From Chryseobacterium sp. KACC 21268 (lineage in GTDB: Bacteria; Bacteroidota; Bacteroidia; Flavobacteriales; Weeksellaceae), in NCBI GenBank assembly GCA_028736075.1, contig CP117875.1:682001-746000 (forward strand): a stretch of DNA of 64,000 nucleotides. Direction: 5' to 3'. Positions 18,712-26,758 of the stretch are shown here, piece by piece (within the stretch, counting starts at the first letter, position 1; each line of letters opens with the position of its first letter). A program made the translations under genes and the position numbers. The notes under the pieces were generated by a model. That model was not told the origin of the DNA, did no database searches, and was given only the letters and a program-made list of their open reading frames with translations.

Positions 18712-20835
18712 TTATTTGATCTTCGAAAGGACATCTACCGTTTCTTCCAGATAGAAATCTCTTTCAAGATTTTTTCTCCAGTTTTCTGTTTTCTTGGCAA
18801 ATGCTTCGTCTTTTTTGATTCTTTCCAATTCGTCTGGGTGAACCATAAACTTCAATCCGTTGTTGAACTTGTCCAAACCTTTGAACTTCTCAATTTGTGC
18901 TTTACGCGTTTTCATCAGTTCGTTGAATTTGGCTTGGTTCAATGTGATTGTTTCTTCCTTATCAAGTGCTTCTTTCCATTCGGAAGATTCCTGCAACATC
19001 TTGTAATTTTGGTTGTTTGCCAATTGCTTATCAAGTTCTGCCTGTAATTGAGGAATATTAAGTCCGGTCAATTTTTTGTAAGAAGTGGTTTCAATCTTAT
19101 CCCAAGGCAAAGCGAATTGGTCAAAACGTTCTCCTACTTCAGAATATGAGAAGAAATCTTTCATCTTAAGGTCAGATTCCACACCTTTTCTTTGAGTCGA
19201 TTCTCCAGATATTCTGTAGAATTTCTGAATCGTTAATTTCAAAGCTCCGAAATCATCATTCGTATTCAGGAATCTGTTTAGCTCAACAAACGTCTGAACT
19301 GTACCTTTTCCAAAAGAACTTGGCGAACCAATGATCGCTGCTCTTCCATAATCCTGGAACGCACCTGCAAGAATCTCTGAGGCCGAAGCCGATAATTCGT
19401 TTTGCATCACAACAAGCGGACCTGTCCAGATAGGTTCATTGGATTTGTTGCTCAAAGTTTGAACTTTTCCACGACTGTCTTTTACCTGAACGTAAGGACC
19501 AGCGTTCATAAACAAGCCCATTATATCTCCAACCTCCGTCAAAGAACCACCACCATTGCTTCTAAGGTCTAGGATGATCCCTTCTACATTTTCTTTTTTA
19601 AGTTTGATCAATTCTGCTTTGATATCATCGGAAGCATTTCTCCCTTTTGCATCTTCAAAGTCCACATTGAAACTTGGAAGATAGATGAAACCATATTTTT
19701 TCCCATTTTTCGCAGTCACCGCAATACTTCTAGCAAAAGTGTCTTCTATCGCTACTTCTTCACGAATCATTGTTACTTCTTTGATGGTTTTGTCAGATTT
19801 TTTCTCAACGGTTAAAGTAACAGGTGTTCCTTTTTCACCACGGATCAATCTTACGGCTTCATCAGACAACATTCCGACAACATTCACCGCTTCTTCGTTC
19901 GGTTTTGATTTTACCTTAAGGATCTTATCACCAGCACTCAATTGTTTTGATTTCCAAGCTGGCGCACCAATTGTCAATTCTCCAAGATACAGATAACCTC
20001 TTTTTTCCTGGATCAAAGCACCAATACCGATCACTTTTCCAGTGAATTGCATATCAAATTCCTCTTTGCTTTTCGGAGAGAAATAGTTGGTGTGCGGATC
20101 AAAAACTTCAGTATAAGCGTTCATATAAACTGAGAACCAGTCCATTTTCTTTCTTTTCTTGAATCTTCTGAAAGAATCTGTAATCAGGTCTTTCACTTCC
20201 GCAGTTGCTTTCTCACGCTTTTTTTCCATTGAAAGTGGCGTGTATTTGATCGTATCCGGCAGTTTGTTGTTGACGACAGAATCTTTTTTCTTTTTCTGAG
20301 ATTCTTCTTTGCTGGTCAGCGTTTCCATTTCCTGAAGGATGTTGTACTTAATGTACTTTTTCCATTCTTCACGCTGCTGTTTTGCATCAGCAGGATTCAC
20401 TCTTTTTTTTGGCTCCAGGATCAATTCGTCATTTTCATCCAAATTGATTGGTTTCGAAAGAATGTCCTGGGTCATTTTGTCGATCTCATCTACACGTTGG
20501 TAAAGACGGTCGATCGTCAATTTGTAGAACACAAGATTCCCATTATTAAGATAATCATCCAACTTGGTATTGTGCTTTTTAAACTCGTCAATATCAGACT
20601 GTAGGAAGTATCTTTTGGATGCGTCCACGTTTTCCATATATTTATCAAAAACATCTTGGGAATACGCATCATTAATAGGTTTTGGGCTGTAATGAAGGTA
20701 TGAAAGTGTATTTTTAACGCTTACCATAATGGTCTGCATTTTTTCATCATCATTTTGAGGAGAGTTGAAACAGAACATTAGCGTCATCAGCGGCGCAAAC
20801 ATCAGCAGTTTCTTGAACTTGATTTTTTTGAACAT
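18712..20835 (-). CDS. Carboxy-terminal processing (tail-specific) protease
   Basis: 707 residues, S41 family, Prc/Tsp-type length. An N-terminal hydrophobic segment (KLLMFAPLMTLMFCF) exports it to the periplasm. A long helical N-terminal region (about 30-230) precedes a PDZ domain (about 245-340, GIGALIQEKRGYLYLGELTIGAPA) and the S41 core with the nucleophile Ser in NELSASASEI and the general-base Lys in SSFGKGTVQ. A helical C-terminal domain follows (about 560-700). It cleaves proteins at their C termini in the cell envelope. The stop codon abuts the shared terminator. Confidence 0.93.
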   Translation of the reverse strand: MFKKIKFKKLLMFAPLMTLMFCFNSPQNDDEKMQTIMVSVKNTLSYLHYSPKPINDAYSQDVFDKYMENVDASKRYFLQSDIDEFKKHNTKLDDYLNNGNLVFYKLTIDRLYQRVDEIDKMTQDILSKPINLDENDELILEPKKRVNPADAKQQREEWKKYIKYNILQEMETLTSKEESQKKKKDSVVNNKLPDTIKYTPLSMEKKREKATAEVKDLITDSFRRFKKRKKMDWFSVYMNAYTEVFDPHTNYFSPKSKEEFDMQFTGKVIGIGALIQEKRGYLYLGELTIGAPAWKSKQLSAGDKILKVKSKPNEEAVNVVGMLSDEAVRLIRGEKGTPVTLTVEKKSDKTIKEVTMIREEVAIEDTFARSIAVTAKNGKKYGFIYLPSFNVDFEDAKGRNASDDIKAELIKLKKENVEGIILDLRSNGGGSLTEVGDIMGLFMNAGPYVQVKDSRGKVQTLSNKSNEPIWTGPLVVMQNELSASASEILAGAFQDYGRAAIIGSPSSFGKGTVQTFVELNRFLNTNDDFGALKLTIQKFYRISGESTQRKGVESDLKMKDFFSYSEVGERFDQFALPWDKIETTSYKKLTGLNIPQLQAELDKQLANNQNYKMLQESSEWKEALDKEETITLNQAKFNELMKTRKAQIEKFKGLDKFNNGLKFMVHPDELERIKKDEAFAKKTENWRKNLERDFYLEETVDVLSKIK

Positions 20836-21007
20836 AAATTTTAATCTGTACTTATATTAGTCAAAATTTTATTTTGAATGTTACGTTGGTATTCAAAAAC
20901 GAAACCAAATTTAACACCTTATTTTATTTTACTCATTATAAATTGGTTATTTTTGAGATAATTTTGAAAATGTCGCAAAAAAGCGAAAGAATATAAAAAT
21001 AAGATTT

Positions 21008-21772
21008 ATGAGCAAACCATTGATACTGGTAACCAATGATGATGGGATCACAGCACCTGGAATTAGAAAATTAATTAGCATAGTAAACGAAATAGGAGAC
21101 GTCATCGTGGTTGCTCCAAACTCTCCTCAAAGTGGAAAAGGACACGCCATTACGATCAACTCTACACTTAGCTTCGAAGAATTGAATCTTGATGGTCCAC
21201 AGAAAGATTTTTCGTGCTCTGGAACACCTGTTGATTGCGTGAAAATGGCTTTGGATAAAATCCTTCCCAGAAGACCAGATATCGTAGTTTCAGGCATCAA
21301 TCACGGTTCGAATTCTTCCATCAATGTCATCTATTCAGGAACTATGTCTGCAGCTGTGGAAGCCGGAGTAGAAGGTTTGCCAGCCATCGGATTTTCGCTT
21401 GGTGATCTGAAATGGGAAGCAGATTTTGATCAGGCTGAAGATTTTATTAAAGATATTATTCTGAAAACCATTGAGAACCCAATGCCAAAAGGTGTTGTAC
21501 TGAATGTCAATATTCCGAACCTTAAAAAAGAAGAGATCAAGGGCATCAAAGTTTGTAAGCAAGCCAACGCAAAATGGGAAGAAAGTTTCGACGAAAGAAT
21601 CAACCCGCACGGAAGAAAATATTACTGGCTGACAGGCTATTTCAATAATATGGATCAGTCGGAAGATGCGGACGAAACAGCTTTGACAAATGGATTCATC
21701 AGCATTGTTCCAGTGAAATTCGATTTGACGGCTTATGAATATATGAACGAACTGAATTCTATTTATCAATAA
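21008..21772 (+). CDS. surE: 5'-nucleotidase SurE
   Basis: 254 residues; the full-length SurE fold. The N-terminal metal site is VTNDDGITAPGI (D11, D12), with S43-region SPQSGKGHAIT and the GTPVDCV and SGINHGSN motifs that bind metal and phosphate. It hydrolyses nucleoside 5'- and 3'-monophosphates, with polyphosphate activity in some members. The divergent neighbour is the tail-specific protease; the Crp/Fnr gene downstream starts 13 bases after the stop and may be cotranscribed. Confidence 0.96.
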   Translation: MSKPLILVTNDDGITAPGIRKLISIVNEIGDVIVVAPNSPQSGKGHAITINSTLSFEELNLDGPQKDFSCSGTPVDCVKMALDKILPRRPDIVVSGINHGSNSSINVIYSGTMSAAVEAGVEGLPAIGFSLGDLKWEADFDQAEDFIKDIILKTIENPMPKGVVLNVNIPNLKKEEIKGIKVCKQANAKWEESFDERINPHGRKYYWLTGYFNNMDQSEDADETALTNGFISIVPVKFDLTAYEYMNELNSIYQ

Positions 21773-21785
21773 AAAAAGATGGTGG

Positions 21786-22355
21786 ATGGAGTTTATGAAA
21801 CAATTTCTTCGCGAGAATAATATTCCGATATCGGACGAAAACTGGGCGATCTATAGCGCAAAGAATGTTCGGAAAGAATACAAGAAGAAAGATCTGATTC
21901 TGAAAAAAGGCGCAGTAGAAAATTATCTGTCCTTTGTAGAGGAAGGCACAGCGAGATTGTTCTTTATGAAAGATGGCAGAGAACTTACAACCAGATTTGT
22001 TTTCAGACATAATTATCTGACTTCCTATGATTCTTTTTTGCAACGGTCACCTTCCAGATGCACGGTGGAGGCGCTTACAGATATGGTCGTTTGGCAAATC
22101 CATTACGATGATCTGCAGGAAGTTTACAGAACATCCAGTGTTGGAAATCTAATCGGGAGGATCACTGTAGAACAGATCTACCTGGCAAAATCGAATAAGG
22201 AATTCTCGTATCTGAGCGAGTCTGCAGAAGAACGCTATTTGAAATTGATGAAAGAGCATCCCGAACTATTTCAGTTGGTTGCACTGAAACATATCGCGAC
22301 TTATTTGGGAATCACACCACAAGCATTGAGTAGAATAAGAAGGCGTATTTCTTAA
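21786..22355 (+). CDS. Crp/Fnr family transcriptional regulator
   Basis: 189 residues (186 if the ATG at 21795 is used; the sequence does not decide). N-terminal beta-roll with KKDLILKKGAVENYLSFVEEGTARL, C-terminal winged helix HIATYLGITPQALSRIRRR. It lies 13 bases after surE on the same strand. The effector and targets are unknown. A terminator follows at 22443. Confidence 0.88.
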   Translation: MEFMKQFLRENNIPISDENWAIYSAKNVRKEYKKKDLILKKGAVENYLSFVEEGTARLFFMKDGRELTTRFVFRHNYLTSYDSFLQRSPSRCTVEALTDMVVWQIHYDDLQEVYRTSSVGNLIGRITVEQIYLAKSNKEFSYLSESAEERYLKLMKEHPELFQLVALKHIATYLGITPQALSRIRRRIS

Positions 22356-22442
22356 CCATGGTTCATTTTATTTGTAATAAATAAAATTTATATTTGTAGT
22401 GAGCATTCAGAATGAAAGTTCCGAATGACGAAAAAAAGTGTC

Positions 22443-22470
22443 CAGAGAGATCTGGATGCTTTTTTTATTA
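22443..22470 (+). terminator. Intrinsic terminator after the Crp/Fnr gene
   Basis: Short hairpin TCCAGA / TCTGGA (22443-22458) followed by TGCTTTTTTTATT. A longer alternative pairs AGCATTCAGA near 22402 with TCTGGATGCT at 22453-22462. Either would end at the same T tract. Confidence 0.65.
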
Positions 22471-22498
22471 ATTTTATCTTTGCAGCAAGTTTATTAAT

Positions 22499-23188
22499 AT
22501 GATTGATCTTCCAGGGCTTGCCATCAAAAATTTTCACGAAAAAACCAGCAGGGCAAAACTCTACGTCCACGACACCTTTGGTCCAAAAGTAGAAATGCCG
22601 ATTTCCCTCTATTTCCGCAACGAAAAACAATTACCCAAACTTGAGAAGAAGGCATTGGATCTCTGTAAAGGAAAAGTCTTAGATGTAGGAGCTGGCGCAG
22701 GAAGTCACGCTTTGATCCTTCAACGTAAAAATTTAGAGGTCGTTGGATTAGAGATTTCTCCGGCAGCCTGTGACGTGATGAAAAATCGAGGTTTGAAAAA
22801 AGTCGTCGGTGAAGATATCTTTAAATATAATGATGGGAAATTCGATACACTTTTGTTGTTGATGAATGGAATCGGACTGTGTGGTGATCTGGATGGATTC
22901 AGGAAATTCCTTAGAAAAGCTGAAACATTGCTCAATGAAAATGGGATCTTAATTTTCGATTCATCCGACATCAATTATATGTACGAGGACGAAGAACTTC
23001 CACAAGACCACTATTACGGCGAAGTCACTTGCAGATACGAATATCAAAAAGAAGTCACAGATTGGTTCAACTGGCTCTATTTGGATTTTAAAACTTTAGA
23101 GAAAATCACTTCAGAGGAAGGCTGGAAATCCGAGTTGATCTATGAAGATGAGAATGACCAATATCTCGTCCAATTATCTAAGAAATAA
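22499..23188 (+). CDS. Class I SAM-dependent methyltransferase
   Basis: 229 residues. The SAM-binding motif I is VLDVGAGAGSHALIL (about residues 59-73), with motif II GLEISPAACDVM and a motif near DTLLLLMNGIGLCGD. The N-terminal 50 residues are an extra cap. The methyl acceptor is unknown; small-molecule and protein substrates are equally possible. The promoter-like TATCTTTG at 22477-22484 lies 14 bases before the ATG, giving a very short leader. A terminator follows. Confidence 0.88.
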   Translation: MIDLPGLAIKNFHEKTSRAKLYVHDTFGPKVEMPISLYFRNEKQLPKLEKKALDLCKGKVLDVGAGAGSHALILQRKNLEVVGLEISPAACDVMKNRGLKKVVGEDIFKYNDGKFDTLLLLMNGIGLCGDLDGFRKFLRKAETLLNENGILIFDSSDINYMYEDEELPQDHYYGEVTCRYEYQKEVTDWFNWLYLDFKTLEKITSEEGWKSELIYEDENDQYLVQLSKK

Positions 23189-23191
23189 AAA

Positions 23192-23213
23192 AACCGCCAA
23201 ATTAAAGGCGGTT
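23192..23213. terminator. Bidirectional intrinsic terminator
   Basis: Perfect arms AACCGCC / GGCGGTT between the convergent methyltransferase and secreted-protein genes, flanked by A/T runs on both strands. Confidence 0.85.
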
Positions 23214-23235
23214 CTTATTTTATAGTTTTACAATC

Positions 23236-23742
23236 TTAATTAAAAGAAGTGTCATAAGCCATCGATGAAAAATCTATTTTCAACATTGCTTGAGAATCGA
23301 TTGGGTTACCACTGCATTTCGCTGGCGTCCAGGTTTTATTTACTTTTTTGGCTGCTTCTTTTAGGTCATTTAGAAAAGGTTCGCTGTTGGCCACTTTTGG
23401 TCCAGCTTCCAATTTTGACAGAACGCCGTCTTTCGTAATATCCATTTTGACGAAGAACAAACCGTTGATGACATAAGTTTTCCAATTCACGTTTTGCGCC
23501 AGTTTTTCTTTCAGTTCCTTGATGTAAGCATCAGCGCCACCAGGATATCTCAAACTTTTGAAGTTTGCTGGGTCGCAGGCATTATCCTTAAGCTGATAAA
23601 TACCGCGCACATTGTAGGCAACAGAACTGAGTGATGCATCATTCATCGGAATATCAATGTTCATCATATCTTCAACGTCATTGTTTTGAGCGAAAGCAAA
23701 TGAACCAACTACTAAACTTAAGGAAAGTAATAATGATCTCAT
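23236..23742 (-). CDS. Secreted protein of unknown function
   Basis: 168 residues with a clear signal peptide (MRSLLLSLSLVVGSFAFA, then QNND). The mature part has one Cys pair (CDPANF; AKCSGNP) that could form a disulfide. Its pattern (RYPGGADAYIKELKEKLAQN...NGLFFVKMDITKDGVLSKLEAGPKV...AAKKVNKTWTPAK) resembles the TonB C-terminal-like domain found in periplasmic energy-transducer relatives, but it lacks a membrane anchor, so it is not a functional TonB. Role unknown. Confidence 0.7.
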   Translation of the reverse strand: MRSLLLSLSLVVGSFAFAQNNDVEDMMNIDIPMNDASLSSVAYNVRGIYQLKDNACDPANFKSLRYPGGADAYIKELKEKLAQNVNWKTYVINGLFFVKMDITKDGVLSKLEAGPKVANSEPFLNDLKEAAKKVNKTWTPAKCSGNPIDSQAMLKIDFSSMAYDTSFN

Positions 23743-23805
23743 AGTTTTTGATTTTAAAAGTGATGAAAGAAATTTTATGCCAAAATATTGTTGATCAACA
23801 AGAAA

Positions 23806-25005
23806 TTACAAAACCTCGATCTGATTTTTCAACAAATCTTCAAACTCATCTCTTTTTCTGATGAGGTGCGCTTTTCCATCAAGAAACATCACTTCCGCAG
23901 GTTTCAATCTGGAGTTGAAATTTGAACTCATCTCAAAACCATAAGCGCCCGCATTTCTGAAAACCAATACATCGCCTTCTCTCACCTCATTTATTTTTCT
24001 GTCCCAAGCGAAAGTGTCTGTCTCACAAATATTTCCGACAACCGTATAAATTCTTTCCGCACCTTTTGGATTGGACAAGTTTTCGATGATGTGATAAGAA
24101 TCGTAGAACATCGGACGAATCAAATGATTAAAACCAGAATTCACGCCCACAAAAACTGTCGCCGTTGTTTGTTTGATGACATTCGATTTTACCAAGAAAT
24201 GGCCACTGTCACTCACAAGGAATTTTCCTGGCTCAAACCAAAGTTGGAATTTCTTCCCAGATTCTTCCTCATATTTTTTGATGGAAGCATTTACTTTTTT
24301 CCCAAGAGATTTCACATCAGTTTCGATGTCACCTTCTTGATAAGGCACTTTGAAACCGCTTCCCATATCCAGATATTTCAAATTCGGGAAATGTTCTGCC
24401 AATTCAAACATAATTTCAAGACCTTGGATGAAAACATCTGGGTCTTTGATTTCGCTTCCCGTGTGCATATGAAGACCTTCCACATTCAGATTTGTAGATT
24501 TCATCACACGCTCGATGTGACGCATCTGGTGAATCGAAATTCCGAATTTGGAATCGATATGCCCAGTCGAAATCTTGTGATTTCCGCCAGCATAAATATG
24601 TGGATTGATTCTCACAAAAATCGGATAAGAACCACCGAATTTATTTCCAAATTGCTCAAGAATCGAAATATTATCAATGTTAATATGAACTTTATGAGAC
24701 ATTGCTTCCTCAATCTCAGCCAAGTCCACACAGTTTGGCGTGAATAGAATTCTGTCGTTTGAGAAACCAGCTTTCAAGCCCAATTTCACCTCGTTGATAG
24801 AAACGCAATCCAAAGATGCGCCCAGTTTTTCTACGTACTTCAGGATATTGATGTTGGTCAAAGCCTTTGCAGCGTAGAAAAAACGCGTGGTCTTCGAGAA
24901 AGAAGACGTCAGCTTTTTATACTGCTCGCTGATGGAATTAACGTCATAAACATACACGGGCGTCCCGAATTCTTTTGCTATGCTTAGCAAGTCCTGATTG
25001 GTCAT
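23806..25005 (-). CDS. lysA: Diaminopimelate decarboxylase LysA
   Basis: 399 residues, fold type III PLP enzyme that makes L-lysine from meso-diaminopimelate, the last step of lysine synthesis. The PLP lysine is K47 in FFYAAKALTN. Other family motifs are LHMHTGSEI, the MGSGFKVPY glycine loop, EPGKFLVS, and the partner-subunit motif CETDTF with the catalytic Cys. It ends with NAGAYGFEMSSNFNSR. No lysine pathway partner is adjacent. The 5' leader (25006-25210) carries an apparent attenuator, described in separate entries. Confidence 0.96.
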   Translation of the reverse strand: MTNQDLLSIAKEFGTPVYVYDVNSISEQYKKLTSSFSKTTRFFYAAKALTNINILKYVEKLGASLDCVSINEVKLGLKAGFSNDRILFTPNCVDLAEIEEAMSHKVHINIDNISILEQFGNKFGGSYPIFVRINPHIYAGGNHKISTGHIDSKFGISIHQMRHIERVMKSTNLNVEGLHMHTGSEIKDPDVFIQGLEIMFELAEHFPNLKYLDMGSGFKVPYQEGDIETDVKSLGKKVNASIKKYEEESGKKFQLWFEPGKFLVSDSGHFLVKSNVIKQTTATVFVGVNSGFNHLIRPMFYDSYHIIENLSNPKGAERIYTVVGNICETDTFAWDRKINEVREGDVLVFRNAGAYGFEMSSNFNSRLKPAEVMFLDGKAHLIRKRDEFEDLLKNQIEVL

Positions 25006-25030
25006 AATCGTAGATTTTTAAAAATAAAAA

Positions 25031-25057
25031 GGCAGATTCTTATATAAAGAGTCTGCC
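25031..25057 (-). terminator. Terminator hairpin in the lysA leader (attenuator)
   Basis: On the minus strand: GGCAGA, then C, TCTT, loop TATAT, AAGA, A, TCTGCC (6 bp plus 4 bp around one C.A mismatch), followed by TTTTTATTTTT. It lies 25 bases before the lysA start and downstream of the lysA promoter, so it can stop only the lysA leader RNA. Confidence 0.85.
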
Positions 25058-25085
25058 GCAATAGATATCTTATGCACGCAACTCA

Positions 25086-25157
25086 TTATACATTCCAAAC
25101 CTTAGAGAACCTTACAGCTCCCTTTTTTCCGATTTTGCTTTGTTTAAAATATTGCAT
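25086..25157 (-). CDS. Candidate lysine-rich leader peptide upstream of lysA
   Basis: 23 codons, ATG at 25157, TAA at 25088-25086. Five residues are lysine (K5, K8, K11, K12, K18), with K11-K12 adjacent. The ORF starts about 18 bases after the predicted transcription start and ends 29 bases before the terminator hairpin. The GAGTTGC segment at 25084-25078, directly after the stop, can pair with GCAGACTC (25056-25049, one bulged G) in the first terminator arm. That gives the usual attenuator choice between antiterminator and terminator. The A-rich sequence makes some lysine codons likely by chance, so function is inferred. Confidence 0.55.
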   Translation of the reverse strand: MQYFKQSKIGKKGAVRFSKVWNV

Positions 25158-25179
25158 TGCTTGTTGTTAAAATTTTTCG

Positions 25180-25210
25180 CAAAATTAGAGTTTATCTGTA
25201 AATCTCGCAA
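25180..25210 (-). promoter_or_regulatory. Promoter of the lysA leader
   Basis: Minus strand TTG (25210-25208), 20-base spacer, TAATTTTG (25187-25180). It matches the Bacteroidota primary sigma consensus (TTG -33, TAnnTTTG -7). Predicted start near 25175, about 170 bases before the lysA ATG. Confidence 0.75.
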
Positions 25211-25276
25211 TTTTTGGATTGATTTTTATTTTTGGGAAGCTATTGACTATGTTGAAAGCAATTTTAAAAAATATTT

Positions 25277-25363
25277 GGGCAGCTATTTCCGCCTTCCGTT
25301 CCCAATCTTTTTTGCCCGCGCTTTTCCAGCCACAAAAAAGGATTTCCACTCAAGTCGGGCTGC
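25277..25363. repeat. Dispersed intergenic repeat, copy B
   Basis: GGGCAGCTATTTCCGCCTTCC at the start, an imperfect hairpin core AATCTTTTTTG / CAAAAAAGGATT (one bulge), and GTCGGGCTGC at the end. Closest in sequence to copy A. It sits upstream of the lysA promoter in a 509-base stretch without a protein gene other than the leader ORF. Confidence 0.8.
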
Positions 25364-25401
25364 AGCTTCGCAAAGTTGAACATTTGTCTTTTAACATAAC
25401 C

Positions 25402-25457
25402 TTTGTCATTCCGTAGGAATCTAAACAAGGCGGTCGAGATTTCTACGGAATGACAAA
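25402..25457. repeat. 21-bp inverted repeat (GTCATTCCGTAGGAATCT type)
   Basis: Arms at 25402-25422 and 25437-25457 are inverted repeats with one mismatch in 21 and a 14-base loop. Such GTCATTCCG...CGGAATGAC palindromes are a recurring type of intergenic element. It lies between repeat copy B and the exonuclease stop codon and could also fold as a long hairpin at the end of that operon's transcript. Confidence 0.75.
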
Positions 25458-25514
25458 ATGATGATAATGATATAAGAACTTTTTTTTCTTTTGCGGTTTT
25501 GAAACGCTCTACTT

Positions 25515-26744
25515 TTATTTCTCAGGAAGCGGAGAAACCTCAAACTCATTCCGCAAAAGCGCCAACTGCAAATCATTCTGCAAATCCTGAGAGAATCTGG
25601 AAACGGGCAACATCAGTTTTTTGATTTTTTCCATAGACTGGATTTGATGATACAAATCGTAAAACCCAAAACCAGTCAGTTTTCCGTTTTCTAAAATAAG
25701 GAAAGACTTTTCGCCCAAAGTTCTTCCGGATGAAGTCCAGATCTCGTTTCTTTTTTTAAGGTTGATTTTCTGCGTGAATTCTTCCAGATTTTCTTTCAGC
25801 TCAGGTTTGGATTTGATGTAATTGATGGCCTTCAAACCTTGCGTAAAACTTTTGAATCTCAAATAAGGTTTCTCTTCCTGTTCTTTTTTGATTTTCTCAA
25901 GAATGAATTTGTTCTTTCTGTAAAACAATCCGAAAGGCAAAGGTTGCGTTTTGCTGATGCCTTTATTCTTCATCATCAGCTTGGCAATCAGGTCGGTTCC
26001 GGTCAATTCGTAAGAAGTCAAAACTGCATCTTCCTGGATATTCTTGTACTTTCTGGAATCAGATTCAAGGATTTTTTTAGCTGATTTGTATAGATCTTCT
26101 ACGACATCAGAATGAATGATCTTCCCGTCAGAATTTTGGAAATATAAAATTCCGCGCTCGTTAGGAAGGTCTTCTGTCAGCAATTGGATCTTATTGAGAT
26201 AGCTTTTGGCGTGGTTCTCTTCCTGTTGAGATTGGATGATCTCATTGGATTTATCTTTGATCATCAACAACTTGAACAAGTCCAAAGTCGCTCTCGCATC
26301 GCCACTTGCTCGGTGTGCTTCTGTCAAAGGAATTCCGATAGATTTGCAAAGTTTGCTGAGTGAATAACTTTTCTCTTCCGGAATCAATTTCTTAGCTAAC
26401 GGGATTGTATCTAAAGTATTGATATTGAATTCGTAACCAAGTCGTTTGAACGATTGGCGAAGCATCCGATAATCGAAATCAATATTGTGACCGACCAAAG
26501 TTGAATCCTGCGTGATCTCTACCACACGTTTTGCGATCTCGTGAAATTTCGGAGCAGTCAAAACCATTTTGGAGGAAATCCCTGTCAACTTTTGAACAAA
26601 AGAAGAGATCTCATCTTCGGGATTCACGAGCGAGATAAACTGGTCTGTGATCTCGTGACCGTCATATCGGTAGATAGCAATCTCTATGATGCTTTCCTTC
26701 CGAAATGGTGCGCCGTTACTTTCTATATCTATTACTGAGTACAT
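25515..26744 (-). CDS. DnaQ-like DEDDh 3'-5' exonuclease
   Basis: 409 residues. The N-terminal 170 residues are a DEDDh exonuclease: VIDIESNG (D6, E8), VGHNIDFDYRML (central Asp) and HRASGDARATLDL (His and Asp). The remaining 240 residues (about 190-409) form an extra domain rich in basic residues, with NERGILYFQNSDGKIIHSD at its start resembling a degenerate GIY-YIG-like module seen in similar proteins; its activity is uncertain. It is the last gene of a tight same-strand run with the membrane protein (14-base gap) and the HerA-like ATPase. Confidence 0.88.
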   Translation of the reverse strand: MYSVIDIESNGAPFRKESIIEIAIYRYDGHEITDQFISLVNPEDEISSFVQKLTGISSKMVLTAPKFHEIAKRVVEITQDSTLVGHNIDFDYRMLRQSFKRLGYEFNINTLDTIPLAKKLIPEEKSYSLSKLCKSIGIPLTEAHRASGDARATLDLFKLLMIKDKSNEIIQSQQEENHAKSYLNKIQLLTEDLPNERGILYFQNSDGKIIHSDVVEDLYKSAKKILESDSRKYKNIQEDAVLTSYELTGTDLIAKLMMKNKGISKTQPLPFGLFYRKNKFILEKIKKEQEEKPYLRFKSFTQGLKAINYIKSKPELKENLEEFTQKINLKKRNEIWTSSGRTLGEKSFLILENGKLTGFGFYDLYHQIQSMEKIKKLMLPVSRFSQDLQNDLQLALLRNEFEVSPLPEK

Positions 26745-26758
26745 CTACATTTTTCGTT

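Noticed and set aside
24091..24747. 218-codon open frame on the plus strand inside lysA
   Set aside because: Antisense shadow of LysA.
25006..25175. Lysine riboswitch (L-box) in the lysA leader
   Set aside because: No GAGGTAGAGG-type motif or the five-helix junction pattern was seen; the leader is short and holds a translatable ORF.
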